From VBDM01 sp035499735 (GTDB lineage: Bacteria > Pseudomonadota > Gammaproteobacteria > Burkholderiales > SG8-39): a stretch of DNA of 64,000 nt. This document shows, in pieces, positions 23,323 through 33,189 of the stretch. Below the pieces are notes generated by a model. That model searched no databases, was not told the DNA's origin, and saw nothing but the letters and a program-made list of their open reading frames with translations. The stretch covers positions 61,423 through 125,422 of the forward strand of contig DATJYC010000058.1 in assembly GCA_035499735.1 (NCBI GenBank), given 5' to 3'. How positions within the stretch are numbered: the stretch's first letter is position 1; the number at the start of each line of letters is the position of its first letter. The translations under genes were made by a program, and so were the position numbers.

Positions 23323-25265
23323 GGGGCGAATTCCCGCACGAGATGCTTGAGGCGGGCGAGCGATTGCGCATCGGCGGCCGCGCCATAGCGCTGATCGACA
23401 TAGAGTCCGGTGATCGCGTGAATCGCCGCCTCGCTTTCCGGAAAGCGTCGCGAGACACGCCCAGCATAGTCTAGCGGGCCCTCGCTATCCTGGCGCGCAA
23501 GGCCCGCGCGGGCCAGCTTGTCGCAGAAGCGCAGCCAGGCGCGCTGCGCCGCGTCGTCGCGCCGCACTCCGCGCAACAGCCACAGCGCCACCGACAGGAG
23601 GACTCCGCCCACGCTCCAAAACAGCGTCAGCGTCATCGTCTCCCAGCTCGGCTGCCTGACTCCGAGGCGCGAGAGCATCTCGAGCTGGCGCTCCGGATTG
23701 TAGCCGAGCACCCATTGGTTCCACTGGTTGGTGAGGGCGTCCCAGTTGTTGCGCAGGCTCCTCAGCCATCCGAGCCCCTTGCGCATCAGCAGGGGCGCGC
23801 CCGCCGGGGCCGCGGCGGTGATTCCCAGTTCGACGCGCACGGGAATCGCTGCGGCGGTAGGGTCGACGCGCGTCCAGCCGCTCGTCTCCAGCCATACCTC
23901 CGCCCAGGCATGAGCGTCGGCCTGCCGCACGATCATGTACCCGTCCACGGGGTTGGTATCCCCGCCCTGGTACCCCGTGACGACGCGCGCCGGAACCCCG
24001 GCGGCGCGCATGAGAAATACGAAGCTAGACGCGAAGTGCTCGCAGAAGCCCTGCCTGGTATCAAACAGGAACTCGTCTACAGAGTCCCTGCCGAGCGCGG
24101 GGGGCTGGAGCGTGTACTCGAAGCGGTTGCTGCGGAAGAACTCGATGGCGCGACGCACGATCGCTGCGGCATCGGGGAATGCGTCGCGCCACTCGCGTGC
24201 CAGCGCTCGCGCGCGCGGATCGACACCGCCCGGGAGCTCGAGCGCTGCGGCAAGGTCCGCGGGGGCGGCGCCGCTGCGCGCCTGGAACTGCGGAGATGAG
24301 CGCATTTCGTATCGGAAGCGGCTGCGGATGGGCACGAGTGAGATCGCGACGTAGTCGCTCGTGAGGCGCGCGGTCGGTGGCAGGCGCGTTGGCATCTCCA
24401 GCGCGAACATCCAGGAGCGGTTGTGGGGCTCGAGGGTCACCTCGTAGTCGATCGGCGTGCCGGAGGCGTCGAGACGCATGTCCCGGCGCAGCTGGGGCAG
24501 GGCGGAGCGCCAGGTCGTACCGTCGAAGTCCGTCATGACCGGGCCCCTCCAGTAGAGCTGGCCTCGCGGGGGCGTCGCCGATTCGAACCGTACCCGGAAG
24601 GCGATTGCGTCTGAGAGCGACAGGGCGCTGATGGTGCCCGGGGACATCGTGTCGGACAGCCCGGTCACTCCGGTATAGGCGTCCTGGGGCAGGCCCCACA
24701 GCGGTCCCTGAACGCGGGGGAAAAGAAAGAACAGCAGCAGCATCACGGGCCCCGCCTGGGCGAGCATGCGGCCGGCCGTTTTCAGGTCGTCCACCAGAGG
24801 GCGCTGCGGGGCGGCGAAGCCGACGAGCGCGGTGGTGGCGACGGTCACCGTCGCCAGCATCAGGCCGGCGATCGGGATGGACTGCGAATAGAAGAAGTTC
24901 GCCAGGGCGACGAAGTACACCAGGAAGGCGACGACGAAGACATCGCGCCACGCGCGCGTTTCCATGAGCTTGAGGAACAGTAGCAGGGCCAGAAGCGTCA
25001 CGCCCGGGTCGCGTCCCATGATCGTGCGATACGAGAGGAACACGCCTGCGGCGGTTCCCAGGGTCAGCAGGACGAGCAGCCATCGCGGGGGCAGCGAACC
25101 GTGGCGAAGAACGATGACGGCGCGCCACGCGAGCAAGGCCCCCGCGGCCGCGCTGACCCAGGTGGGGAGCCATTGCGCGTTGGGCGCTACCGCGAGAAGC
25201 GACGCCGCGATCAGAGTCGCGAGCGGCGGCAGGGGCAAGGGTTCAAGGGCCTTGGGCTCAGCCAC
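23319..25265 (-). CDS. tgpA: TgpA-type membrane transglutaminase-like protein
   Basis: This 648-residue inner-membrane protein begins with about six helices (DUF3488 region, to residue ~190). A periplasmic transglutaminase core follows, and one more helix lies near residue 555. The Cys-His-Asp triad is visible: GFCEHFASSF near residue 412, ADAHAWAEVW near 455, and TRVDPTAA near 470. In Pseudomonas, TgpA is important for viability; its periplasmic substrate is not settled. It lies in the common moxR-DUF58-tgpA operon and overlaps DUF58 by eight bases. Confidence 0.92.
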   Translation of the reverse strand: MAEPKALEPLPLPPLATLIAASLLAVAPNAQWLPTWVSAAAGALLAWRAVIVLRHGSLPPRWLLVLLTLGTAAGVFLSYRTIMGRDPGVTLLALLLFLKLMETRAWRDVFVVAFLVYFVALANFFYSQSIPIAGLMLATVTVATTALVGFAAPQRPLVDDLKTAGRMLAQAGPVMLLLFFLFPRVQGPLWGLPQDAYTGVTGLSDTMSPGTISALSLSDAIAFRVRFESATPPRGQLYWRGPVMTDFDGTTWRSALPQLRRDMRLDASGTPIDYEVTLEPHNRSWMFALEMPTRLPPTARLTSDYVAISLVPIRSRFRYEMRSSPQFQARSGAAPADLAAALELPGGVDPRARALAREWRDAFPDAAAIVRRAIEFFRSNRFEYTLQPPALGRDSVDEFLFDTRQGFCEHFASSFVFLMRAAGVPARVVTGYQGGDTNPVDGYMIVRQADAHAWAEVWLETSGWTRVDPTAAAIPVRVELGITAAAPAGAPLLMRKGLGWLRSLRNNWDALTNQWNQWVLGYNPERQLEMLSRLGVRQPSWETMTLTLFWSVGGVLLSVALWLLRGVRRDDAAQRAWLRFCDKLARAGLARQDSEGPLDYAGRVSRRFPESEAAIHAITGLYVDQRYGAAADAQSLARLKHLVREFAP

Positions 25266-26226
25266 GATAGAGGGCGAGCTCGCGCAGGCAGCGCTCGCGG
25301 TGCGGGAACCCTTCGCCCAGCGGGACCGTCGTCTCCGGCAGCCTGAGCCCGTAGCGCAGCCCGCGCTCTTCGGCGAGCGTCACCCAGCGCGCGAGGCGCG
25401 ACAGCCGGGCCTCGACGCCCATCGTCCGGGGCAGGCAGTTCCAGTCGAACCACAGCTCCGAGGAGGCGCGCCCAGCGAAGAACTTGGTGAGCAACCCTTC
25501 GCTGCGCGCCGACGCCTTCCAGGCGACGTGTCGCGGAGAATCGCTGGGCTGGTAAGGCCGCAGTCCGGCGAAATCGTCGGTGCCGACGTTCATCGATAGA
25601 GAATCCCCGGTGTCGGAGTCGGAGTCCGGCCCCGGCAGGGGGGCGTCGTCGGGGCGCGGATAAACCAGGGCCTGCATGTCCGGCTGCACGTAGCTCCACG
25701 CGCGCATCAGCCCCAGGGGAAAGCGCGTGTCGACGGTGACCCGAGCGAGCGGAAGAGGGCCGCGCTTCTCCGTCCTGACCCCCAGCTCGGCCGTGCAATG
25801 GCGCTGCGCCGGCACGTCGAAGCGTGCCCTCGCGGGCCCGCACGCGGCTTCGAGCGAGTAGCGATCGTGGCCGCTGCGGTTCTCGAAGACGATCTGGAAA
25901 TGCGCGATCTCGCCGGCGAAGACGGGGGAGACGCGGCCCGCGCCAACGTACAGGTGCACCAGGTTGCGGAAAGTGTGCAGGATCGACACCACGCCCAATC
26001 CCGCAAGCAGGAAGGTGAGCACGTAGCCGAGCGAAAGGTTGTAGTTGATCGAGCCGATCAGCATGAGCACGAGCGCGAGCCCGAACGAGATGCCGTGGCG
26101 CGTCGGCAGGATGTAGACGCGGCGCTGCGTCAGGAAGACGACCCCGGGCTCCGGACCGTGCCGCCCGAACACCCATTGGTAGAAGTTGTAGGCCTGCGAG
26201 TACTGCAGCACCCGATCGAGATTCAC
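25258..26226 (-). CDS. DUF58-domain protein
   Basis: This 322-residue protein has two N-terminal membrane helices near residues 45-88 and a soluble DUF58 domain. The hallmark is the segment GLRPYQPSDSPRHVAWKASAR near residues 222-242, the family's conserved block with invariant Asp, His and Trp. DUF58 proteins accompany MoxR ATPases and are thought to help maturation or activity of envelope complexes; the biochemical role is not settled. It sits between moxR (eight-base gap) and tgpA (eight-base overlap). Confidence 0.9.
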   Translation of the reverse strand: MNLDRVLQYSQAYNFYQWVFGRHGPEPGVVFLTQRRVYILPTRHGISFGLALVLMLIGSINYNLSLGYVLTFLLAGLGVVSILHTFRNLVHLYVGAGRVSPVFAGEIAHFQIVFENRSGHDRYSLEAACGPARARFDVPAQRHCTAELGVRTEKRGPLPLARVTVDTRFPLGLMRAWSYVQPDMQALVYPRPDDAPLPGPDSDSDTGDSLSMNVGTDDFAGLRPYQPSDSPRHVAWKASARSEGLLTKFFAGRASSELWFDWNCLPRTMGVEARLSRLARWVTLAEERGLRYGLRLPETTVPLGEGFPHRERCLRELALYRG

Positions 26227-26234
26227 GGCGCCGC

Positions 26235-27155
<921 letters not shown>

Positions 27156-27230
27156 TCCGCTGGTGAAAGCGTTCTGCGATGTCGTAAGTTTACTGGAAAG
27201 CCGCTATGATGGGATCGAGGAATAAAGCTC

Positions 27231-28154
27231 GTGGCTACGGCGTTTATCACCCATGACGATTGCGCGAAGCACGACATGGGCCGCCATCACCCGGAAAGCC
27301 CCGAGCGGCTCGCGGCGATCGAGGATCACCTCATCTCGTCGGGAATCGCGGGGCTCGTCGAGCGCCACGAGGCGCCTGCCGTCAAGGTCAGCGAGCTCGC
27401 GCGCGTGCACCCGCTCGAGTACATCGAGGCCATCCGCGAGGCTTCGCCTCAATCGGGGATCGTGCACCTGGACCCCGACACCGCAATGTGCCCGCGCACC
27501 TGGGACGCCGCCGTGCGGGCTGCGGGAGCCGCGGTCCACGCGGCCGACCTCGTTCTCGGCGGGCGGGCCGAGAACGCGTTCTGCGCGGTGCGCCCTCCGG
27601 GGCATCACGCGACGCGTACGCGCGCGATGGGGTTCTGCCTGTTCAACAACGTGGCCGTGGGCGCGATGCACGCTCTGGAGCACTACGGTCTGGAGCGCGT
27701 CGCCATCATCGATTTCGATGTGCACCACGGCAACGGAACCGAGGACATCTTCAGCGACGACGGGCGCGTGGTGATGGCGAGCATCTTCCAGCATCCGTTC
27801 TACCCTTACAGCGGTACCGAGGACCCTGCGCCGAACATGGCGAACGTCCCGCTGCCGGCGGGCTCGGACGGGCGTGCGCTGCGCGCCGCGGTCGAGAAAG
27901 TCTGGCTCCCGGCGCTCGAAGAGCTCGAACCGCAGATGATCTTCGTGTCGGCGGGCTTCGACGCGCACGTCGAGGACGACATGGCCATGCTGCGCTTCAC
28001 CGAGGCCGACTACGCCTGGGTCACCCAGCGCATCAAGGAAGTCGCCGACAAATACGCGGGGGGCAAGATCGTTTCGGTTCTCGAGGGAGGCTATGCGCTC
28101 TCGGCGCTCGGGAGGAGCGTCGTCACCCACCTGAAGGTGCTGGGCGCGCTCTAG
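27231..28154 (+). CDS. Histone-deacetylase-family (class II) amidohydrolase
   Basis: Bacterial members of this zinc family remove acetyl groups from small molecules such as polyamines, or from proteins. The protein has 307 residues with a GTG start. The catalytic His pair is in RPPGHHAT near residue 122. The zinc-binding Asp and His are in IIDFDVHHGNGTEDIF near 162. The second metal Asp region is FVSAGFDAHVEDD near 245, and the transition-state Tyr loop is LEGGYALSAL near 285. All key residues are present. The natural substrate is unknown. Confidence 0.92.
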   Translation: MATAFITHDDCAKHDMGRHHPESPERLAAIEDHLISSGIAGLVERHEAPAVKVSELARVHPLEYIEAIREASPQSGIVHLDPDTAMCPRTWDAAVRAAGAAVHAADLVLGGRAENAFCAVRPPGHHATRTRAMGFCLFNNVAVGAMHALEHYGLERVAIIDFDVHHGNGTEDIFSDDGRVVMASIFQHPFYPYSGTEDPAPNMANVPLPAGSDGRALRAAVEKVWLPALEELEPQMIFVSAGFDAHVEDDMAMLRFTEADYAWVTQRIKEVADKYAGGKIVSVLEGGYALSALGRSVVTHLKVLGAL

Positions 28155-28164
28155 AGGGGGCTTC

Positions 28165-29367
28165 ATGCGGACCTCGCGTGTACTAGGCGTTGGCGCAGCC
28201 GTACTCCTCATAGTGTCGTGCCACGGCAGCAGCAACAATCCGATGGAGGCGCCCCCCGTATCACAATCATTCGACCTCAGGCTTGAGCAGGTGTTCAGCG
28301 CTGCCGACGGACTCTCCAATCTGACGGATCTGCAGGCGCCGCCGGGAGACGCGCGCATGTTCATCGCCGAACGGACCGGGCAGATCCTCGTCATCGACAG
28401 CAACGGCGCTCTGGTGTCGACCCCCTTTCTCGACATATCGAGCCGTGTGCTGCCTCTCCAAGGGGAAGGAGGCCTGCTCTCGTTCACCTTTGATCCGAAC
28501 TTCCTCTCGAACGGTTTTGTGTACGTACATTGGACCGATAACAGCATTACGCCCACCGGGGATATCGTGGTCGAGCGCTATCAGGTCTCCGGAACCAACC
28601 ACGACGTGCTACAGACGCCCGGGGTCGAGATCATACGGATTCCCCATCCGGATGCGACCAACCACTACGGCGGCCGCGTGATGTTCGGCCCCGATGGGAT
28701 GCTCTACCTGTCGACCGGCGACGGGGGCGGGGGCAACAATCAATTCGGTCACGCGCAGGATCCGGGCTCGCTTCTCGGGAAGATCCTCCGGCTCGATGTC
28801 GCCTCGCTTCCGTATTCGATCCCCGCCGACAATCCCGTGTGGCCGGTGGTCGGCCGGAACGAGGTCTGGGCGATCGGCTTGCGCAACCCGTTTCGGCCCG
28901 CGTTCGATGTGCTCTCGAACAGGCTCTACATCGCCGATGTCGGACAGGGCCTGTTCGAGGAGGTGGACGTCGTCGGTACGACCGATCCGGCCACGGCAGC
29001 GGGCCGCAACTATGGCTGGAGCATCATGGAAGGGTCGCACTGCTTCGGGGCTTCGACCTGCAACATGACCGGCCTCACCCTGCCGGTCTATGACTACGAT
29101 CACAACAGCGGCGAGTGTGCCGTCATCGGAGGCTTCGTCTACCGGGGCTCGGCCATTCCCGGGCTGCAGGGAACGTACCTGTTTTCCGACCTCTGCCTGG
29201 GATTCCTGCGAGGGCTGACGCTCGACGCGAGCGGCAGCGCCACCGTCGTGCAAGCGCCGATGGCAAACGCGGGTTCCGGCGTCACCCAGTCTTTCGGCCG
29301 GGACGGAGCCGGAGAGCTCTACATCCTCACAGGAGACGGCCGGGTGCTGAAAATCGTCGGCCCCTGA
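28165..29367 (+). CDS. Glucose/sorbosone-dehydrogenase-like lipoprotein (PQQ-type beta-propeller)
   Basis: This 400-residue exported protein has the lipobox LLIVSC with the lipidated Cys at residue 19. The rest is a six-bladed beta-propeller of the soluble PQQ-dependent sugar dehydrogenase family. Signatures are FTFDPNFLSNGFVYVHWTD near residue 112, HYGGRVMFGPDGMLYLSTGD near 170, AIGLRNPFRPAFD near 237 and ADVGQGLFEEVDVV near 258. Binding of PQQ and oxidation of an aldose are known for some relatives; the substrate here is unproven. No PQQ biosynthesis gene lies in the window. A truncated relative appears at 47313-47615. Confidence 0.83.
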   Translation: MRTSRVLGVGAAVLLIVSCHGSSNNPMEAPPVSQSFDLRLEQVFSAADGLSNLTDLQAPPGDARMFIAERTGQILVIDSNGALVSTPFLDISSRVLPLQGEGGLLSFTFDPNFLSNGFVYVHWTDNSITPTGDIVVERYQVSGTNHDVLQTPGVEIIRIPHPDATNHYGGRVMFGPDGMLYLSTGDGGGGNNQFGHAQDPGSLLGKILRLDVASLPYSIPADNPVWPVVGRNEVWAIGLRNPFRPAFDVLSNRLYIADVGQGLFEEVDVVGTTDPATAAGRNYGWSIMEGSHCFGASTCNMTGLTLPVYDYDHNSGECAVIGGFVYRGSAIPGLQGTYLFSDLCLGFLRGLTLDASGSATVVQAPMANAGSGVTQSFGRDGAGELYILTGDGRVLKIVGP

Positions 29368-29371
29368 CGGC

Positions 29372-30352
29372 TTAGCCCGTCCGCTTGAAAGTACCCACCA
29401 CGCCGCGCCAGATGTCCATCGTGGTCGCCTTGATTTCCCCGGCGGAGGCGCCGGCGTGCGTCGCCTTCGACTCGAGTATTCCGATCTCGGCGCAGGCGTT
29501 CAGGAAGTCCGCGACGTCGCCGGTCGGCACCTCGCACGCTTCGGCGAGCTTCTCGGGAAGGAGCCCCTCCTTGGTGAGCATGGCCGCCATCTTGAGGTGG
29601 CACTGCCTGTAGGGAAGCTTGGCGAAGTCGGGCCAGCGGTTCAGTCGGACGAGGTCGCGCATGTTCCAGCCCCCGAGGGACTCTCCCGCACCGGTGACCA
29701 GCCCGGTCAGCCACAGCAGTTCCTCCAGCGCGCGCGGCTTGATGCCCCATCGCGCAAGGCGTGCGGGAAGCTTCTCGGCGCTAGCCACGGATGTCACCTT
29801 CCCCTCCAGGCGACGCCGGCTGCGCAGGAGCGCGATGAGCTCGTCGATGGTGCGCGACGAGTAGAAGACTTTCTGCCCCGGGTCCACCACGAGGACCGAG
29901 CCGTTCGAGAGCACGAGATCCGCGGGTTGCGTCTGGCCGCAAGCCCGGCGCGCCAGCGCAGCGAAAGTCGCCTTGCCGCTCCCGCCGCCGGGCGACGGGT
30001 CGGCTATCTGCAGCTTTCCGGCGACGGCCTGCAGAACTTCCGTGACGCTGTGTGGCCCTCCGGGGCGCGCGGGCTTCAGCAGAGTCCACTCTGCGCCGAG
30101 AACCTGGTCCCTGCTGAACGCGATGCGTGGAATGCCCGCGAAGTGCACGTTCTCCCACACCTGGCGTCCCTCCGGGCCGTCCATGTCTATGAGAACGGCG
30201 TCCGGCAGGTCGCCGAGGCGCGCAGCGAGGCACCACTGCGGCTCCAGATAGGTCTTGAGCAGCGCGAGCAGCGAGCGAAGATAGCGCTCCTCGTCGGCGC
30301 CCACGCTGGCGAGGGACAACACCAGAGGCCGCGGCTGGTCCTCTGCGTTCAT
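29372..30352 (-). CDS. Unknown protein, receiver-like N-terminus and helical C-terminus
   Basis: I do not recognise this 326-residue cytoplasmic protein. The first 110 residues alternate strands and helices around VLIDMDGPEG, somewhat like a response-regulator receiver, but I cannot assign a phospho-acceptor. A middle segment has VLVVDPGQKVFYSSRTIDEL near residue 155. The C-terminal third (WPDFAKLPYRQCHLKMAAM onward, residues ~240-300) looks like a winged-helix-type bundle. It converges on the sugar-dehydrogenase-like gene with a four-base gap. A two-domain signalling adaptor is one possibility, from fold impression only. Confidence 0.55.
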   Translation of the reverse strand: MNAEDQPRPLVLSLASVGADEERYLRSLLALLKTYLEPQWCLAARLGDLPDAVLIDMDGPEGRQVWENVHFAGIPRIAFSRDQVLGAEWTLLKPARPGGPHSVTEVLQAVAGKLQIADPSPGGGSGKATFAALARRACGQTQPADLVLSNGSVLVVDPGQKVFYSSRTIDELIALLRSRRRLEGKVTSVASAEKLPARLARWGIKPRALEELLWLTGLVTGAGESLGGWNMRDLVRLNRWPDFAKLPYRQCHLKMAAMLTKEGLLPEKLAEACEVPTGDVADFLNACAEIGILESKATHAGASAGEIKATTMDIWRGVVGTFKRTG

Positions 30353-30455
30353 CCCGTTCCCGCGGTCACGTGGTCAGCGTAGGTCAGCGTGGACGAAGCT
30401 GGATCGAAAAGCTGCCTGAAGAACATCCCTCCTCCGACTCCCGATCTCCTTCAGC

Positions 30456-31514
30456 TCAGACCGGGGAACGGGAGAGATCCGCGGCGGCGCTTTCGATCCC
30501 GGCCTCGTCGAGGCATTCGAGGAAAAGCTGCCGGCCGCTATGATAATGCAAGTAGTTTCTGGCAGTCGCGTGCAAATATGACGGATCGTAGTGCATGCGC
30601 AGCAGGTCGGCGACCAGTGCCGGCCATGCTCCCGCGCCGACCTGGGACAGCCAGCGCCCGATGACGGCGTGGCCATGGTGGGCGGTCAGGCCCCTCAGCT
30701 TCTCCTTGAGCGCGTCCGGATCGGCAAGGAAGTGCCCGTACTCCCCGATGAGAAAGCGCACGCGCTCGGCGGCTGGTACTTCGAGGCGCACGCATTCCCC
30801 TTCGCGCATGCGCTCAAGCAGCGCTGCGGGCACCTGCAACTGGCCGATCTTCTTGCTCTCGGCCTCGACATGGACGGGCTTCGAACGGTCGAGCGTCCTG
30901 AGCGCGTTCCATACCCGGCTGTCGAACATCTTCTGCGGGGGCTGCGGCTCCCCCGGGAGGCTCCCGAGGAGCGACCCGCGGTGGCGCGCGAGGCGCTCGA
31001 GGTCGAGCACCTGCGCCCCCTGCGCCGCGAGTGCCTCCAGCAGCCGGCTCTTGCCGCTTCCCGTGGCCCCGCACAGCACCCGGAAGCGGAACCTGCCGGG
31101 GAGGGCTTCGAGCTGCGCCAGGACTTCGCGCCGGTAGGCGCGGTAGCCGCCCTCCAGGGTTGCCGCATCCCATCCCACCTCGCGGAGCACGTGCGCCATC
31201 GAGGCCGAGCGCTGCCCGCCGCGCCAGCAGTAGACGAGCGGACGCCATTCGCGCGGTCGTCCGCGGAAGCGCTCCTCGATGTGCCGCGCAATGTTCCGCG
31301 ACACCAGCGCCGCGCCCGCCTTCTTCGCGTCGAAAGGCGAGACCTGCTTGTACATCGTGCCGACCCGCGCCCGTTCTTCGTCGTCGAGCACAGGGCAGTT
31401 CAGAGCGCCGGCCACGTGGTCGAGCGCGTATTCGGCAGGCGAGCGCACGTCGATGATCTCGTCAAAGGCATCGAGCTGTGCTACGGTACCCGTGCTCGCG
31501 CGTTTCACGTCCAT
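30456..31514 (-). CDS. mnmH: tRNA 2-selenouridine synthase
   Basis: MnmH (SelU/YbbB) replaces sulfur by selenium in 2-thiouridine at the wobble position of certain tRNAs, using selenophosphate. The protein has 352 residues. An N-terminal rhodanese domain carries the catalytic Cys in LVYCWRGGQRSASM near residue 97. A P-loop domain has CGATGSGKSRLL near residue 146. The ATG at 31514 (MDVKRASTG) was chosen because it begins just before the rhodanese fold; the frame further upstream only overlies selD. It is divergent from selD with 15 bases between start codons. Pairing with the selenophosphate supplier fits. Confidence 0.93.
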   Translation of the reverse strand: MDVKRASTGTVAQLDAFDEIIDVRSPAEYALDHVAGALNCPVLDDEERARVGTMYKQVSPFDAKKAGAALVSRNIARHIEERFRGRPREWRPLVYCWRGGQRSASMAHVLREVGWDAATLEGGYRAYRREVLAQLEALPGRFRFRVLCGATGSGKSRLLEALAAQGAQVLDLERLARHRGSLLGSLPGEPQPPQKMFDSRVWNALRTLDRSKPVHVEAESKKIGQLQVPAALLERMREGECVRLEVPAAERVRFLIGEYGHFLADPDALKEKLRGLTAHHGHAVIGRWLSQVGAGAWPALVADLLRMHYDPSYLHATARNYLHYHSGRQLFLECLDEAGIESAAADLSRSPV

Positions 31515-31529
31515 GCTGCATTTTATTCC

Positions 31530-32582
31530 ATGAACGCTCCGGCCGATCTCATCCGTCTCACTCAGTTCTCGCACGGTGGCGGCTGCGGATGCAAGATCGC
31601 GCCCGCGGTCCTGTCCGAGATCCTCGCCAAGACGCCCGTCCGCGGCCTGCCGAGGGAATTGCTCGTCGGCATCGAGTCGAGCGACGACGCCGCGGTGTAC
31701 CGCCTGAACGACGACCAGGCCATCGTCGCGACGACGGATTTCTTCACACCCATCGTCGACGACCCCACCGACTTCGGGCGCATCTCCGCGACCAACGCGC
31801 TCTCGGACGTCTACGCCATGGGCGGGAAGCCGATCTTCGCGCTGGCGATAGTCGGTATGCCACTCGAGAAGATTCCGGTCGAGGTGATCCGGCGGATCGT
31901 CGCGGGGGGCGAGTCGGTGTGCGCCCTGGCCGGCATCCCTATCGCCGGAGGCCATTCGATCGACACGCTCGAGCCGATCTACGGCCTGGCGGCCCTGGGT
32001 CTGGTGCACCCGGACAAAGTGAAGCGCAACGACAGGGCGAAGGATGGCGATGTACTGATCCTCGGCAAGCCGCTCGGGGTCGGGATCCTCTCCGCGGCGC
32101 TGAGAAAGAGCAGGCTGTCCGCCGAGGGCTACAGGCGCATGGTCGAAGTCACGACCCAGCTCAATACGCCGGGCACGGCGCTCGCCGAGATGGAAGAGGT
32201 CCACGCGCTGACCGACGTTACCGGCTTCGGTCTCGCCGGGCACCTGCTGGAGATCTGCCGTGGCTCGAAGCTGGGCGCCGAGGTTCGCCTCGACGACCTG
32301 CCGGTGATTCCCGAGGCGCTCGAGCACGTGAAGGAAGGCATCGCGACCGGCGCGTCAGACCGTAACTGGAAGGGCTACGGCCGCGAAGTGCGCGTGCCGT
32401 CTGGCGCGCCGGAGTGGCAGCGGAAGCTCGTCTGCGACCCTCAGACCAGCGGGGGACTGCTCGTGACGTGCGCTTCTTCCGCCGAAGCGCGGGTTTTGGA
32501 GGTTTTCCGCAGTCAGGGCTTCCCGGAGGCGCGCCGCATCGGCGCGATGCGCGCGGGCGCCGCAGCGCTCACTATGTCCTAG
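31530..32582 (+). CDS. selD: Selenide, water dikinase (selenophosphate synthetase)
   Basis: SelD makes selenophosphate from selenide and ATP. The protein has 350 residues. The catalytic Cys lies in the N-terminal HGGGCGCKIAP (both Cys are TGC codons, so this is a Cys and not a Sec enzyme), followed by the conserved Lys. ATP and metal residues are in SSDDAAVYRL, TTDFFTPIVDDP, ISATNALSDVYAMGG and AGGHSID. It is head-to-head with mnmH. Its 3' end overlaps the convergent esterase gene by 11 bases. No selA or selB is visible, and the formate dehydrogenase in this window is a Cys enzyme. Confidence 0.95.
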   Translation: MNAPADLIRLTQFSHGGGCGCKIAPAVLSEILAKTPVRGLPRELLVGIESSDDAAVYRLNDDQAIVATTDFFTPIVDDPTDFGRISATNALSDVYAMGGKPIFALAIVGMPLEKIPVEVIRRIVAGGESVCALAGIPIAGGHSIDTLEPIYGLAALGLVHPDKVKRNDRAKDGDVLILGKPLGVGILSAALRKSRLSAEGYRRMVEVTTQLNTPGTALAEMEEVHALTDVTGFGLAGHLLEICRGSKLGAEVRLDDLPVIPEALEHVKEGIATGASDRNWKGYGREVRVPSGAPEWQRKLVCDPQTSGGLLVTCASSAEARVLEVFRSQGFPEARRIGAMRAGAAALTMS

Positions 32583-33189
32583 GCGGCGGCCCCATCAACA
32601 TCGCGGCGAGCTTGCGCCACACGTTCTCAAGAAGGATGGTCTGGGCCTGTGCCGTTGGGTGGAGGTTGTCCGCCTGGAACTGCTCACGCTTGTCGAGGCC
32701 CTCGAGAAGAAAGGGCACGAACGCCACGCGCTCTTCCTTCGCGACCTCGCCAAACGCAATCTTGAACTGGTTGACGTAGGGCACGCCGTAGTTGGGCGGC
32801 AGCTGCATGCCGACGAGCACGACGCGGGCGCCGTCGCGCTTCGAAGCCTGCACGATCGCGGCGAGATTCCTTTTCATGTCGGTCACCGGCAGCCCGCGCA
32901 GGCCGTCGTTGGCGCCAAGTTCGACGATCACAACTGCGGGCTTCACGGAGGCGAGCGTCTTGCCGATGCGCGCGGCGCCGCCCGCCGAGGTTTCGCCGCT
33001 GATACTCGCGTTCGCCACGGTATAATTCGACTTGCGTTGCTTCAAGCGATCGCCGAGCAGAGCAACCCAGCCGGCGCTCTGCGGTATCCCGTAGGCCGCG
33101 GAAAGGCTGTCTCCGAAGACCAGGATCGTCGGCGCAGCGATTCCGCTGCTGCTGAAGGCGAGCAGGGCCGCAAACAGTATCGATTTCAT
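32572..33189 (-). CDS. tesA: Periplasmic GDSL esterase/lysophospholipase TesA
   Basis: TesA-type enzymes hydrolyse thioesters, aryl esters and lysophospholipids in the periplasm. The protein has 205 residues with a signal peptide (cleavage after GIAA near residue 19). SGNH blocks are present: block I VFGDSLSAAYGI with the nucleophilic Ser, then the Gly block SISGETSAGG, the Asn block ELGANDGLRG, and DNLHPTAQAQ with Asp and His. Its ATG (33189-33187) overlaps the ATG of divergent ybbA within CATG. AGAGGA lies upstream as a ribosome-binding site. The tesA-ybbA divergence is conserved in many proteobacteria. Confidence 0.92.
   Translation of the reverse strand: MKSILFAALLAFSSSGIAAPTILVFGDSLSAAYGIPQSAGWVALLGDRLKQRKSNYTVANASISGETSAGGAARIGKTLASVKPAVVIVELGANDGLRGLPVTDMKRNLAAIVQASKRDGARVVLVGMQLPPNYGVPYVNQFKIAFGEVAKEERVAFVPFLLEGLDKREQFQADNLHPTAQAQTILLENVWRKLAAMLMGPPPRT

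Noticed and set aside
30372..30390. Two direct copies of GGTCAGCGT upstream of the unknown 29372-30352 gene
   Set aside because: Two short direct copies are weak evidence of a binding site and no promoter is visible around them.
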